58,373 bases of DNA. Source: an uncultured Eubacterium sp. (lineage in GTDB: Bacteria; Bacillota_A; Clostridia; Lachnospirales; Lachnospiraceae). The notes under the pieces were generated by a model. It saw nothing but the letters and a program-made list of their open reading frames with translations, made no database searches and was not told where the DNA came from. Each line of letters starts with the position of its first letter. Position 1 is the first letter of the stretch. A program made the position numbers and the translations under genes. Of the stretch, positions 27,291 through 37,195 are shown one piece after another. Where the stretch lies: the NCBI GenBank assembly GCA_948468465.1, contig CAOKJJ010000005.1, forward strand, positions 1 to 58,373, read 5' to 3'.

Positions 27291-27965
27291 ATGCACACAA
27301 TCTTACAGACAAAAAATCTATGCAAATATTACGGCAGAGGTGAGAATCAGGTAAAAGCCGTAGACAACATCAATCTTGAAATCGAACAGGGTGAATTCGC
27401 GGCGATCGTCGGGAAGTCGGGTTCTGGTAAAAGTACGCTGCTGCATTTGCTAGGCGGCTTGGATACGCCGACCAGCGGCAGTGTACTTGTTCGCGGAAAA
27501 GACATTTCAATCATGAAAGAAGAAGAGCTGGCGATTTTTCGCAGAAGGAAGATTGGATTTATCTTTCAGGCATTTAATCTGGTATCGTCTATTAATGTAT
27601 GGGAAAATATTGTGCTTCCGCTGGGTCTGGATGATCAGCCTGTGAATGAGGCTTATATCAAAGAATTGGTACAGATGCTTGGATTGGAGGATCGTTTATC
27701 TCATTTGCCGAATGCGCTGTCGGGAGGACAGCAGCAGCGGGCGGCGATTGCGAGGGCGCTGGCTACGAAGCCGGATATTGTATTTGCGGATGAACCGACG
27801 GGAAATCTGGATTCACGTACAAGTGAAGAGGTAACCGCATTGCTGAAAATGTCTGCACATAAATATGGCCAGACGGTTGTTATGATTACACATGATGAAG
27901 AGATCGCACAGACAGCAGACCGGATTATGGTCATAGAAGACGGATCGGTGGTGAGTTTTGCATGA
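27291..27965 (+). CDS. MacB/LolD-type ABC transporter ATP-binding protein
   Basis: 224 residues: Walker A GKSGSGKSTLLHLLGGLD, Q-loop FIFQAFNLV, signature LSGGQQQRAAIARAL, Walker B DIVFADEPTGNLD, and H-loop ITHDEEIA. This is the compact ATPase of exporters with FtsX-like permeases. The ATG of the permease overlaps its end by 4 bases (ATGA). It probably exports or extracts an envelope-active compound; substrate unknown. Confidence 0.92.
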   Translation: MHTILQTKNLCKYYGRGENQVKAVDNINLEIEQGEFAAIVGKSGSGKSTLLHLLGGLDTPTSGSVLVRGKDISIMKEEELAIFRRRKIGFIFQAFNLVSSINVWENIVLPLGLDDQPVNEAYIKELVQMLGLEDRLSHLPNALSGGQQQRAAIARALATKPDIVFADEPTGNLDSRTSEEVTALLKMSAHKYGQTVVMITHDEEIAQTADRIMVIEDGSVVSFA

Positions 27966-30385
27966 AAACGGTCAAAAGGGTAGCATGGAGCAATAATAAG
28001 AAAAACAAGACGAGAAGCATCCTGATTATGGCAGCGGTCTTTTTATCGACAGTTTTGCTGACGACAATCCTGACATTTGCAAACTGGATGGTCAGGTCTT
28101 CAAAAGCTAACGCGGCGATTGATTATGGCAGTCATTATGGAACATTTTCGAATGTAGATTTGAATCAGCTGCAGGAAATGAAAAGACACGGGGAATTTTC
28201 TAAAATAGGGCTGCTGGCAAACGCCGGATATCTGGATTTGGACGGCAGTATCAGATTGATGGCATCAGATGAAGCTGTCAGAGAGTTTTCCAATCTGGAT
28301 AAACAGCTGACAGACGGCGGATTTCCGGAAACAACGGATGAAATCGCGGCACAGAAAGAGTTTTTTGAGACAGCCGGATACAAGGAGGTCCATGTGGGAG
28401 ATAAGATACGTCTGGATTACCGGCCGGATTTGAAACATAAATTCGAACCAAAGGAGTTCACTGTCAGTGGAATCTTAGCGCCGCAGACAAATGAGTCCGC
28501 GCAGAAGAGGTTTATGGTGTTTGTATCACAGGCTTTTGCTGAAGAACAGTATAAATATGAAATCCGATATGTGGCTGCGTTTCAGCTTGGAGAAGAAGTA
28601 CGGATAACGAGTGATGATGCGGAGGAAGTAATCAAGGAGCTTGGAGCGAAGTGCGGAATCGAAGAAGAAAATGTGTCTGTGAATGGAATGTATCTGATGT
28701 TTAAATTGGAAACGGGAACGGAGACGTTTACCGCATGCGCGGTTATTATAGCTGCAGTTATTTTGTTCTCAGTTATTATTATTTATAATATTTTTCACGT
28801 AGGCATTGTACAGAATATCCGTGAATATGGAAAAATACGTGCGCTTGGAGCCGGGAAAAAGCAGATGCGCCGGCTGATCTTTTATGAAGGATTATCACTG
28901 GCCGCATGCAGTATACCGCCAGGAGTTGTAATTGGATACATCGTAGCATGGGCCAGTGTTCATTGGATGACAGCACAGGAAAAGATGGTGGGCAGTATAG
29001 AGCGGCGGATTGCTGTCAATGTGTTTTCGCTTCCGATCTTGCTGCTTGCGGCAGGGCTTGCGCTGCTGACAGTACTGCTTGCGCTGCGAAAGCCGATGAA
29101 GATTGTGAGTAAAATTTCCCCGGTGGAAGCGCTTTGCTATACGGAAAATGCGGGAAACTTAAAAGCGGGATTTCGCAAAGGCAAAAAAAGCATGAGTGTT
29201 TTCAACCTGACGATGGCGAATATTGCAGCAAATAAAAAGCGTACGGCCATGACGATTTTTACGATGGGATTGTCCTGCGTATTGTTTGTAATCCTGGCTA
29301 ATTGTGTCGGCAATATGGATACAGAATATGTAGCAAGAGGCCAGGTAGAATATGGGCAGTTTCAGATTGAATTAAATTATTATCTGGAGGATGAATCTTA
29401 TCCTGAAAATAATCTGGATGCCATATTAAAAAATAATCCGTTGAATCAAGCGCTCGTTCAGAAGATTCGCGCGATTGATGGTGTGACAGAGGTAAAGAGC
29501 AGAAATATTTTACTGGCGGAATGTAATGGAAACAAGGAGGATATCGCTGTATTAGATCAGGAAAGCTTTGCCCAGACAAAAAAACGCACCGGCTTTAGCG
29601 AAGGCGACATAGATTTTCAGGAAGGGATGGAGCAGGATTATTTTTACTATGGCTGGGGTAGATTTCTTGAAGAAAATGGATATCATCTGGGGCAGAAGCT
29701 GACAGCGGAAATTACAAACGGAACGGATCAGGTAACAGTAAACGGTGAACTGCAGGGTACTTTTGGACATGCAGATGCAGACTTTGTCATTACAGAAGGA
29801 ACATATGAGAGAATGGGATTCACGGATGCTTCTATAGGCTGGCTGTGGGTAGACTGCCGCCCGGAAGATGTTCAGTATGTACAGAGTGAACTGGAGCAGC
29901 TGCTTTCGGGAACAGATCATGTTGAGATGTCGGTATTTGAACAGGAATTAAAAACTGCAGAAGCATCAGTCAGAGTAATGAAGGCCGGGTGCTATGCGAT
30001 TCTCGTAATACTTGGCCTGATAGGATTTATGAACCTGGCAAATACAATGATTATGAACATTATCACAAAAAAACAGGAATATGGCATTCTGCAGGCTGTC
30101 GGCATGACAAACAGGCAGCTGAATGCGAGCTTGCAGCTGCAGGGACTGCTGTTTTCAGCCGGAACGGTATTAGTCGCGGTATTTGCAGGATTACCAATTG
30201 GGTATGCCGTATTTTGCTATGGGAAAAAGAATGCTATTTTTGGGTTAAACGTATATCACATTCCAGTACTGGAGATTGTACTGATGATAGCGGCGATTGG
30301 GCTGCTGCAGGCGCTGCTTTCATTTTTGCTGAGCAGAAATCTGAAAAAGGAATCGCTGGTGGAAAGAATCCGTTATCAGGAGTAA
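27962..30385 (+). CDS. FtsX-like ABC transporter permease
   Basis: 807 residues. The layout is one N-terminal helix (ILIMAAVFLSTVLLTTIL), a large extracellular domain of ~200 residues, three helices (FtsX core ~res 258-380), then a second copy of the same design (helix ~432-448, extracellular region, three helices from ~676 to the end). The double FtsX pattern is usual for exporters sensing antimicrobial peptides or moving lipoproteins. Coupled to the ATPase by overlap. Ends 59 bases before the convergent FNT gene. Confidence 0.9.
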   Translation: MKTVKRVAWSNNKKNKTRSILIMAAVFLSTVLLTTILTFANWMVRSSKANAAIDYGSHYGTFSNVDLNQLQEMKRHGEFSKIGLLANAGYLDLDGSIRLMASDEAVREFSNLDKQLTDGGFPETTDEIAAQKEFFETAGYKEVHVGDKIRLDYRPDLKHKFEPKEFTVSGILAPQTNESAQKRFMVFVSQAFAEEQYKYEIRYVAAFQLGEEVRITSDDAEEVIKELGAKCGIEEENVSVNGMYLMFKLETGTETFTACAVIIAAVILFSVIIIYNIFHVGIVQNIREYGKIRALGAGKKQMRRLIFYEGLSLAACSIPPGVVIGYIVAWASVHWMTAQEKMVGSIERRIAVNVFSLPILLLAAGLALLTVLLALRKPMKIVSKISPVEALCYTENAGNLKAGFRKGKKSMSVFNLTMANIAANKKRTAMTIFTMGLSCVLFVILANCVGNMDTEYVARGQVEYGQFQIELNYYLEDESYPENNLDAILKNNPLNQALVQKIRAIDGVTEVKSRNILLAECNGNKEDIAVLDQESFAQTKKRTGFSEGDIDFQEGMEQDYFYYGWGRFLEENGYHLGQKLTAEITNGTDQVTVNGELQGTFGHADADFVITEGTYERMGFTDASIGWLWVDCRPEDVQYVQSELEQLLSGTDHVEMSVFEQELKTAEASVRVMKAGCYAILVILGLIGFMNLANTMIMNIITKKQEYGILQAVGMTNRQLNASLQLQGLLFSAGTVLVAVFAGLPIGYAVFCYGKKNAIFGLNVYHIPVLEIVLMIAAIGLLQALLSFLLSRNLKKESLVERIRYQE

Positions 30386-30444
30386 AACAGATAGCAGCTC
30401 GACGGGGGATTACCTGGCGGAATGGTATTGGCGGCAGGAACAAT

Positions 30445-31071
30445 CTATGCATTTGCAGTAATTTTTTTCATTAAGGGTATCAGTATCCCTCCGATTGAAT
30501 TGCCAATCGTAATTACAGCGATGCATAGGGCGGCCTGCTTTGACCATGCTCCGCCCAGAAAAAAGTAGAACATGTCCGCGATACAATGCTCAAATCCGCA
30601 TAAAATAAAAGTCGCTACTCCCATAAATAAAATAGCAGGGTTTTTCGTGGATTTATAACCGTCAACGGCGACAAACATTAAAAAGCCACAAAACAGAGCA
30701 AGAAAAAACAGGCTTGGCAGGCTGTCTTTTATTTTAGTTTCGCTGATTGCAGCGGCAAGTTGTGCAATGCGGCTGATTCTTGTTTGATGCACAGCTGCGG
30801 CGGCAAGTCCTGTGCCGATGAGGTTGCCGAACCAGATGATGATCAAATCGACCAGATATCGCGGCGGCTGGCTGACCAGATAGCCTACTTTTCCGGTAAA
30901 AAGATTCAGCCCATGGACACAAATGGTATATAGGCCCACGGTGAACATCAGTGCCCCAACTGTTTTATTTTCTACAGATAAATAGATAATCCCGCCTATG
31001 CCGATCGCGATGCCTGCAAGGACAGCCAGTGCAAGCGTATGTACATGTTTTGCTATATGATAATTATTCAT
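30445..31071 (-). CDS. Formate/nitrite transporter (FNT) family channel
   Basis: 208 residues, somewhat shorter than the usual 250-280. About six hydrophobic helices. Family motifs: LFTGKVGYL (the usual LYTG.. segment), the central-pore region GFEHCIADMFYFF and GNSIGG near the C-terminus. FNT pentamers move formate, nitrite, hydrosulfide or lactate across the membrane. The missing length is at the N-terminus, where family members usually have the first amphipathic helix; an upstream start is not available because the neighbour gene ends 4 bases before. Ribosome site weak. Confidence 0.8.
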   Translation of the reverse strand: MNNYHIAKHVHTLALAVLAGIAIGIGGIIYLSVENKTVGALMFTVGLYTICVHGLNLFTGKVGYLVSQPPRYLVDLIIIWFGNLIGTGLAAAAVHQTRISRIAQLAAAISETKIKDSLPSLFFLALFCGFLMFVAVDGYKSTKNPAILFMGVATFILCGFEHCIADMFYFFLGGAWSKQAALCIAVITIGNSIGGILIPLMKKITANA

Positions 31072-31075
31072 AATT

Positions 31076-31309
31076 TTAATATTCCTTTACGACCTCATCC
31101 AGATCATACATGTCCTTGAATGTCTGTAAATCTTTTTCATCGCGGATAAACATCACTTCATGAAATTTTCCGGTACGGTTATCTTTGAATCCGGCTACCT
31201 GTTCGCCGTTGCAGATGCTGCATTTTAAAATCGGCTTTTGGTTTTCCTTGTCATATTCCAGCTTTTTAAATTTCAGCTCATTTTTCTGATTCTTTTTCTG
31301 AAATAACAT
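31076..31309 (-). CDS. Small conserved-looking protein with a CxxC motif
   Basis: 77 residues, beginning MLFQKKNQKNELKF after AAAGGA. It contains ILKCSICNGEQVAGFKD, where the CxxC could bind zinc or form a disulfide, and an acidic, helical C-terminus. I cannot name a family. It ends 4 bases before the FNT channel gene on the same strand and is therefore its likely operon partner. Confidence 0.6.
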   Translation of the reverse strand: MLFQKKNQKNELKFKKLEYDKENQKPILKCSICNGEQVAGFKDNRTGKFHEVMFIRDEKDLQTFKDMYDLDEVVKEY

Positions 31310-31509
31310 GGTATGAATCCTTTCTGTGCGGAATAGCTGCTGCTGTTACTTCTTAATTCTACTCTTTTATTTTATCCAATTCTGTGAGATTAACGCCCGC
31401 AATGTTCAATATGGCTTTTAATGATGAAAATAAATGATTATATCATTTGTAGTATAGCATAATTAGAATACAAAGTCTATCAGTTTTCAGAGATATCCAC
31501 AGCATTCTT

Positions 31510-32312
31510 TTAGAATGATTGCCCGATCAGCATAAGGGCGAAAATATGTACAGGATAATATATATAGAAAAAATATTTTATAGATTTGCCTTTTCTGCCA
31601 TTGTATAAATATATAAATGGGACAAAAAGAATCATGAAAAACTGACTATGGTGAAAGAAATCCATAAATACCCAGCTGTTTAAACGAGCCAATAGCTGTG
31701 CGCCTATTAAGGAAAGGCAGGAAAAAAGAACCAAAATAACAGCCTGTTTATTTTTGTCTTTCGCAAAATACCAGCATACCCCCATTAGTACAAACAAAGG
31801 GGAATATGGGATGATTAATATATTTGGCAAGAATATTTGACATAATATTTCAAAGCGGCTAAACAGTAACATGATTACAATTGGAATTATTATAATGGCA
31901 GCAGCCAGGAAAACGAAGAAGCTGGTTTTCATTGTCATTTTTTTTGAGTGGAGTCTGCTATTTTTTCGATTATACATATGAAAATCGCTGTATACACAAA
32001 GATAGATAAAATGCTGAATGGATCATGGCTTCCAAACTGCTCCTGTCCTGCGGTGGAAGCAAATAAGGCCATCAGGCAGATAAATATATGCGCAATATAT
32101 AATCTGAGTATGTATCTTTTTTTATTTCTTGTATGTGACAGACTGTTTATCATTACATATAAAAACAATGGAGCAGCAATCCGCCCTATGATTCTAAGTG
32201 GATTTCTATCAATGCTGTGGCAGATATACAGACCAATGTGATCAAGCGTCATAGCAATAATGCCTAACAATTTTAGCTGGAAACTATTTAATCCTTTTTT
32301 CGATTCTGTCAT
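31510..32312 (-). pseudogene. TraX-family membrane protein gene split at an A-run
   Basis: The first part (32312 down to 31935) begins with LKLLGIIAMTLDHIGLY and RIIGRIAAPLFLYVM, the TraX acetylase-like signature. The rest (from about 31,940 to 31510) continues in another frame as MKTSFFVFLAAAII... and ends YIYYPVHIFALMLIG, the usual TraX end. The two frames meet at a run of eight T on the + strand (31938-31945; eight A in the mRNA). Nine A would give the continuous ADSTQKKMTMKTS. A full-length paralogue exists at 38,008. It may be a pseudogene, a slippage site or a sequencing error. Confidence 0.75.
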
Positions 32313-32827
32313 TTTTTATCACATCCTTTACTGAAAAGCATACCTTAGACAATTCCTATTATCTCTGTTTCTGGCATAATGTCAACCCCTTTTGCGTCAA
32401 ATGACAATTTTCAGATTTGTTTCGTTAACGGCCGTTTCCCTATCACCCAGCGTCCGAGAGGCCATAAAACGCACCACACATTCCAAACAGTTACATTCAG
32501 CATGTCTTTTTTTTAACACAACCTATGCAAAATATTGAAATTTCACCCTGTTTGTGATATATTGTCAGTCGAACGGTATTCAAAAGAAACTGTATCAAAT
32601 GATTTTTTATATTGCTGTTTTAGATACACGATTGCATACGGGAAAGCAGACACTTTGCAAAAAGGCCTGACTTAGATTAGAAATGCAGATGGAACGCAGC
32701 AGTATATGGAAAACCAGATTGTTCTGTGAAATAATAGTTCTTAAATGATAATATTCGCTACTATTTTCATCCAATGTTACCGTTCAGTAACACATTTCAA
32801 TTATATTTTAAGAAGGGAAATTGGATT
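32313..32827. other. 515-base intergenic region before panB
   Basis: No protein-like frame. It holds the start region of the split TraX gene (reverse), a good sigma-A promoter at 32535-32563, and an AT-rich leader to panB with a small stem TGTTAC/GTAACA near 32775-32792. No known riboswitch is recognised in the leader of about 260 bases. Confidence 0.5.
32535..32563 (+). promoter_or_regulatory. Sigma-A-type promoter, probably for panBCD
   Basis: TTGAAA (32535-32540), a 17-base spacer, then TATATT (32558-32563). It points toward panB with a 5' leader of about 260 bases. Confidence 0.55.
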
Positions 32828-33655
32828 ATGAAGAACACATCCGTTACATTTAAGGAGGCTAAAGCGAAAGGCCAGAAGTTAGCGATGCTGACGGCGTATG
32901 ATTACACGACGGCAAAGCTGGTTGATGAGGCGGGCATTGACGCAATTCTAGTGGGAGATTCGCTTGGAATGGTCATGCTTGGCTATGAAGATACGATATC
33001 CGTGACGATGGAAGATATGATACATCATACGGCAGCAGTTGCAAGAGGTACGAAAAATGCGCTGCTTATTGCGGATATGCCGTTTATGTCCTATCAGACT
33101 TCTGTCTACGACGCGGTTGTAAATGCAGGCCGGCTGATGAAGGAAGGACGTGCGCAGGCTGTTAAGCTGGAAGGCGGAGTGGAATTCTGCGAACATATCC
33201 GTGCGATTGTAAACGCATCTATTCCGGTCTGTGCGCATCTGGGGCTGACACCGCAGTCGGTCAATGCGTTTGGCGGCTTTAAAGTACAGGGAAAAGGGGA
33301 AGAGGCGGCACAGCGAATTTTAGATGAGGCGCGGGCAGTGGAAGAAGCAGGTGCGTTTGCTGTTGTGCTGGAGTGCGTTCCTCGTGCATTGGCTGAGAAA
33401 ATTACGAAAAGCATCAGTATTCCAACGATCGGCATTGGCGCAGGAGCGGGATGTGATGGGCAGGTGCTTGTATATCAGGACATGCTTGCGATGTATTCGG
33501 ATATGGCGCCAAAATTTGCAAAGCAGTATGCGCAGATCGGCAGCCAGATGAAAGCAGCATTTGCGGCGTACAAGCAGGAAATTTCAGAGGGTGTATTTCC
33601 AGCGGAAGAACATACTTTTAAAATGGATGAAACCATTATAGAAAAATTATATTAG
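32828..33655 (+). CDS. panB: 3-methyl-2-oxobutanoate hydroxymethyltransferase
   Basis: 275 residues from ATG 32828 (GAAGGGA upstream), the normal PanB length; the frame is open further upstream but without a matching start. Motifs: [18 protein letters not shown], the metal site in [43 protein letters not shown] and [17 protein letters not shown]. It adds a hydroxymethyl group from methylene-tetrahydrofolate to ketoisovalerate, the first committed step to pantothenate and CoA. First gene of panBCD; 27 bases to panC. Confidence 0.96.
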   Translation: MKNTSVTFKEAKAKGQKLAMLTAYDYTTAKLVDEAGIDAILVGDSLGMVMLGYEDTISVTMEDMIHHTAAVARGTKNALLIADMPFMSYQTSVYDAVVNAGRLMKEGRAQAVKLEGGVEFCEHIRAIVNASIPVCAHLGLTPQSVNAFGGFKVQGKGEEAAQRILDEARAVEEAGAFAVVLECVPRALAEKITKSISIPTIGIGAGAGCDGQVLVYQDMLAMYSDMAPKFAKQYAQIGSQMKAAFAAYKQEISEGVFPAEEHTFKMDETIIEKLY

Positions 33656-33682
33656 AGTTGTCATAGGCTCGGAGGAGAGAAA

Positions 33683-34537
33683 ATGTTAATATATAGTCAA
33701 ATTGAACTTATCAGACGGCAGGTTCAGGATTGGAAAAAGGCCGGACTTTCTGTTGGATTGGTTCCGACCATGGGATATCTGCATGAAGGGCATAAAAGTC
33801 TGATTGATGCCGCAAGAAAAGATAATGACCGTGTTGTAGTCAGTATATTTGTAAATCCGATGCAGTTTGGGCCAAATGAAGACCTGGCGAGTTATCCGAG
33901 GGATTTGGAAAAAGATGCAAAGCTTTGTGAGGAGGCAGGTGTCGATCTGATCTTTCATCCGCAGCCGGAAGAGATGTATGAACAGGGATTTTGTACTTAT
34001 GTGGATATGAATGGCTTAACGAAGGAATTGTGTGGAAAAAGCCGTCCGATTCATTTTCGCGGTGTGCAGACCGTCGTGCTGAAACTGTTTCATATCGTAA
34101 CGCCGGATCGGGCTTATTTTGGACAAAAAGACGCACAGCAGCTGGCCGTTGTAAAGCGGATGGTACGCGATCTGAATGTGGGGACTGAGATTATAGGCTG
34201 TCCGATTATCCGGGAAGCGGATGGGCTTGCCAAAAGCTCCAGAAATACGTACTTAAACGCAAAAGAGCGTCAGGCGGCGCTCGTGTTAAGCCGCAGCCTG
34301 CAGGTGGGAAAAGCGCTGGTGGAATCCGGTGAGACGGACGCACAGGCTGTCAGACGGGCGATTACGCAGGAAATAGAGAAAGAGCCGATGGCAAAGATTG
34401 ATTATGTAGATGTTGTGGATTTTGAAACGATTACGCCAATATATACAATAGATACGATCCAGGGATCTGTACTTGTTGCGATTGCTGTATTTATAGGGAA
34501 AACAAGGCTGATTGATAATTTTATTATCGAAAAATAA
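33683..34537 (+). CDS. panC: Pantothenate synthetase (pantoate-beta-alanine ligase)
   Basis: 284 residues. [15 protein letters not shown] contains the HxGH nucleotide motif; [33 protein letters not shown] and the KSSRNTYL (KMSKS-like) loop are in the usual order. Joins pantoate and beta-alanine with ATP. GGAGGAG precedes the ATG, 27 bases after panB; 11 bases to panD. Confidence 0.96.
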   Translation: MLIYSQIELIRRQVQDWKKAGLSVGLVPTMGYLHEGHKSLIDAARKDNDRVVVSIFVNPMQFGPNEDLASYPRDLEKDAKLCEEAGVDLIFHPQPEEMYEQGFCTYVDMNGLTKELCGKSRPIHFRGVQTVVLKLFHIVTPDRAYFGQKDAQQLAVVKRMVRDLNVGTEIIGCPIIREADGLAKSSRNTYLNAKERQAALVLSRSLQVGKALVESGETDAQAVRRAITQEIEKEPMAKIDYVDVVDFETITPIYTIDTIQGSVLVAIAVFIGKTRLIDNFIIEK

Positions 34538-34548
34538 GGGGGCTTTTT

Positions 34549-34947
34549 ATGAATCTGACAATGTTAAAAGGAAAAATCCACCGTGCGGTTGTGAAGCAGG
34601 CGGAGCTGCACTATGTTGGAAGCATAACCGTAGATACGGATTTGTTGGAAGCTGCCGGTATTTTGGAATATGAGATGGTACAGATCGTAGACATTGAGAA
34701 CGGCAGTCGGTTTGAGACGTATACGATTGCGGGCGAACGCGGTTCAGGCATGATTTGCTTAAATGGTGCGGCAGCCAGACAGGTAGCGGTTGGAGATCAC
34801 ATTATATTGATGAGTTATGCACAAATGACACCGGAGGAAGCAAAAGAGCATAAACCGAAAGTTGTGTTTGTGGATGAAGATAATCATATTGCCAGAATTA
34901 CCAATTATGAGAAATATGGTGAACTGACGGAAAACTATGTGAAATAA
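34549..34947 (+). CDS. panD: Aspartate 1-decarboxylase
   Basis: 132 residues. The self-cleavage site is the Gly-Ser in HYVGSITVD (Ser ~25 becomes the pyruvoyl group), followed by [30 protein letters not shown] and [11 protein letters not shown]. It makes beta-alanine for PanC, so the operon encodes pantoate synthesis (except ketopantoate reductase, absent here), beta-alanine synthesis and ligation. A terminator follows. Confidence 0.96.
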   Translation: MNLTMLKGKIHRAVVKQAELHYVGSITVDTDLLEAAGILEYEMVQIVDIENGSRFETYTIAGERGSGMICLNGAAARQVAVGDHIILMSYAQMTPEEAKEHKPKVVFVDEDNHIARITNYEKYGELTENYVK

Positions 34948-34962
34948 AGCTTGTCCGAAAAT

Positions 34963-35006
34963 GAGCGTGTTCGAAACAAATGGCTGCTTCGGCACGCTCT
35001 TTTTTC
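34963..35006 (+). terminator. Terminator after panBCD
   Basis: GAGCGTG (34963-34969) pairs with CACGCTC (34993-34999) and is followed by TTTTTT. Its GAGCGTGTTCGAAA left arm resembles the GCGTGTTTGAAAA hairpins at 51,008 and 57,951. Confidence 0.8.
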
Positions 35007-35045
35007 TGCACAGTTCCTAAGTTTTCAACAGATTCCGGATTTGGA

Positions 35046-35465
35046 TCAATCGTTTTCAGCAGCGCTTAAGTCGGCAGAGTTATTTTTGCCGGATTTGTCG
35101 TCGCTGTGCATGTATTTACGCAAGATAAACAATACCGCGATGCTCAGCACTGAAACAAAATCTTCATATGGCGAAGTCTCTCCGACAATCATATGCCGTG
35201 CGACAAGAAAGATCAATACCCGAATCACATTGTCTGAATTCGGATGGCAGAGCATTTCTAAAAACTCAATACCTATGACAAGGACAAAGATTTTCTCCAG
35301 GTAATGCCGGAAGGCAGTCATGTCATGCAGCAGTTCTTCAAACAGTTTGATATCGTCTTTTAAAAGGCCGATAATTGCTGTTATAATTCCAAGCAATACG
35401 AATACGGCAACAACCAGTTCCAGGATTCGGCAGATTTCCTGCAATGTTTTTACAACTTTTTTCAT
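35046..35465 (-). CDS. PsiE-like small membrane protein
   Basis: 139 residues from the ATG at 35465, which has AAAGGAG 6 bases upstream (ATG 35471 is too close to it). About four hydrophobic helices; the segment VIRVLIFLVARHMIVGE resembles the conserved R....ARh(li) part of the PsiE (phosphate-starvation-inducible) family. Function of the family is poorly known. The C-terminus is polar (SDDKSGKNNSADLS). Same strand as the germination gene upstream, 78 bases away. Confidence 0.6.
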   Translation of the reverse strand: MKKVVKTLQEICRILELVVAVFVLLGIITAIIGLLKDDIKLFEELLHDMTAFRHYLEKIFVLVIGIEFLEMLCHPNSDNVIRVLIFLVARHMIVGETSPYEDFVSVLSIAVLFILRKYMHSDDKSGKNNSADLSAAEND

Positions 35466-35543
35466 TTGCATCTCCTTTCTTTTTTCTGACGAACGAAATA
35501 CTTCTTCTTATTGTTATATTTAAAAGGATAGCAGGTATAGTTG

Positions 35544-36947
35544 TCAAGATAATTTTGTACGGAACAATCGTCTTATTAATTCTTTTCCATTAAATGGAAT
35601 CAGCGGATACAGATATCCGATACCGGATAATGTTTTGTTTCCGGCAACAGCACATATACAGATCAGCATACTGCCTATATATCCATAAATCCCAAAGGCT
35701 CCTGTACCGATTAATAGTAAAATGCGCATGAATTTTAATGCATATCCAAGCTCATAGCTTGCCTGCGCATAATTTGCGATTGCTACAAATGCCATATACA
35801 GCATTGTCTCAGAATTGAACCAGCCGGACTGGGAGGCAAAGTCTCCTAATACAATCCCGGCGATCACGCTTAATGGGGTACTCAGCATCTCTGGCGTATT
35901 CATCGCGGCCAGCTTCATTCCGTCTATTGCAAATTCCAGAATCAGCAGCTGCAACAGGATTGGTACGTGAATTTCATCTTTTATATTAACAAATGCAAGT
36001 GCGTCCGGCAGCCATTGCGGATACTGCAGAAACAGCAGCCAGGTCGGAGTGAGCACAAGCGCGGTAATATTTACAAGCAGTCTGGACAATCGCAGATAAG
36101 TGCCGGTAACAGGCGGCAGATAATAGTCATTGGCTTCTTCGGTCAGTTCGAATAAAGTAGTCGGCAATATGATGGCGGAAGGGGAGTTATCTACGAAAAG
36201 TACGATGCTGCCTTCCAAAATGGCAGATGCCGCGGTATCTGGCCGTTCCGTATATTTGTATTTTGGAAAAGGATTGATCCAATGGTGGGGACAAAGTGTC
36301 TCTGCGAGGCTTTCACAATTCATTGTCAGCGCATCCACAGAAATATCTGCAAGGCGTTTGCGGATTTTGTCTAAAAAATGAGGATCTACCCGTTTTTGCA
36401 TGTAAGAAATCACAATATCTGTGCGGGAGCTTTTGCCAATCGTAGTGATTTCCATTACAAGATCAGGATTTCGGATTCTGCGGCGAACCAAGGCAGTATT
36501 AAATACGATGGTTTCGACAAATCCATCTTTGGAACCGCGCAGCACTTTTTCTTTGGAAGGTTCTTCGATGCTTCTGGCGGGATATGTCCGAAAATCAATG
36601 GCAAGGGCTTGTTCATAGCCATCAATGATCAGAATCGGAACACCGGACAGCAGCGCGGTAGTCAGCGTTTGGCTGTCTTTGACCAGTTCTACTTCGCCGT
36701 ACGGGATCATAAGATTAGAAAACGCCTGTACCGTAGACGGCATAGTATCGGAAGTGATCGAAAGAAAGCTGTCCATAATCTTTTCCAATATATCGTCTTT
36801 ATTTAGCCCGTCAATCATATAGAAGCATGCTGGCCTGTCAGCAATGATAAAAGAACGCAGCATCAGGTCATAGCTTAGCTGCGGATGAAAAATTTCATCC
36901 ATTAACTGTTGATTGCAGGCGAAACTTGAGGTTAATTGTCTGTTCAT
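35544..36947 (-). CDS. GerA/SpoVAF-family spore germination protein
   Basis: 467 residues. The N-terminal soluble domain has SFIIADRPACFYMIDGLNKD and the family hallmarks GVPILIIDGYEQALAIDFRTYPARSIEEPSKE and GSKDGFVETIVFNTALVRRRIR. The second half has about five to six membrane helices (for example LPTTLFELTEEANDYYLPPVTGTYLRL). It resembles the A subunit of Ger nutrient receptors and SpoVAF; the absence of B and C subunit genes beside it favours a SpoVAF-like single gene. It acts in the inner spore membrane. Presence implies a spore former. AGGAG lies upstream of the ATG. Confidence 0.88.
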   Translation of the reverse strand: MNRQLTSSFACNQQLMDEIFHPQLSYDLMLRSFIIADRPACFYMIDGLNKDDILEKIMDSFLSITSDTMPSTVQAFSNLMIPYGEVELVKDSQTLTTALLSGVPILIIDGYEQALAIDFRTYPARSIEEPSKEKVLRGSKDGFVETIVFNTALVRRRIRNPDLVMEITTIGKSSRTDIVISYMQKRVDPHFLDKIRKRLADISVDALTMNCESLAETLCPHHWINPFPKYKYTERPDTAASAILEGSIVLFVDNSPSAIILPTTLFELTEEANDYYLPPVTGTYLRLSRLLVNITALVLTPTWLLFLQYPQWLPDALAFVNIKDEIHVPILLQLLILEFAIDGMKLAAMNTPEMLSTPLSVIAGIVLGDFASQSGWFNSETMLYMAFVAIANYAQASYELGYALKFMRILLLIGTGAFGIYGYIGSMLICICAVAGNKTLSGIGYLYPLIPFNGKELIRRLFRTKLS

Positions 36948-37050
36948 GATTAGATACTCCTGTCCATGATAAGTTAAAATTGTTTAAAGGAAGCGGTTCA
37001 TAGCTTTAAATAGTGTGTAACAGAATTGGAATCATATGCATAAATTGTTA

Positions 37051-37122
37051 AATCAATACTATTTTATATTTTGACTTGACAAATTGGAAAAATGAGTCTA
37101 TCATACATAGTAATCAATACTA
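37051..37122 (+). repeat. Direct repeats AATCAATACTA flanking a promoter
   Basis: The 11-base word AATCAATACTA occurs at 37051-37061 and again at 37112-37122, 61 bases apart, one copy on each side of the promoter at 37076-37104. This spacing could serve a regulator that binds both sides. Confidence 0.6.
37076..37104 (+). promoter_or_regulatory. Near-consensus sigma-A promoter of the hemolysin III-type gene
   Basis: TTGACA (37076-37081), a 17-base spacer, then TATCAT (37099-37104), about 90 bases before the ATG at 37196. Confidence 0.8.
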
Positions 37123-37195
37123 CATAACGAACTTTCGAATAATACATAATAAAGAAAAACAAATTATAATGAATCATATACAAGGAGGAATCATT

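Noticed and set aside
29989..30474. 161-codon frame at the end of the FtsX permease
   Set aside because: Out-of-frame overlap with clear permease helices; composition is not protein-like.
36378..36806. 142-codon forward frame inside the GerA-family gene
   Set aside because: Antisense to conserved GerA motifs; no start signals.
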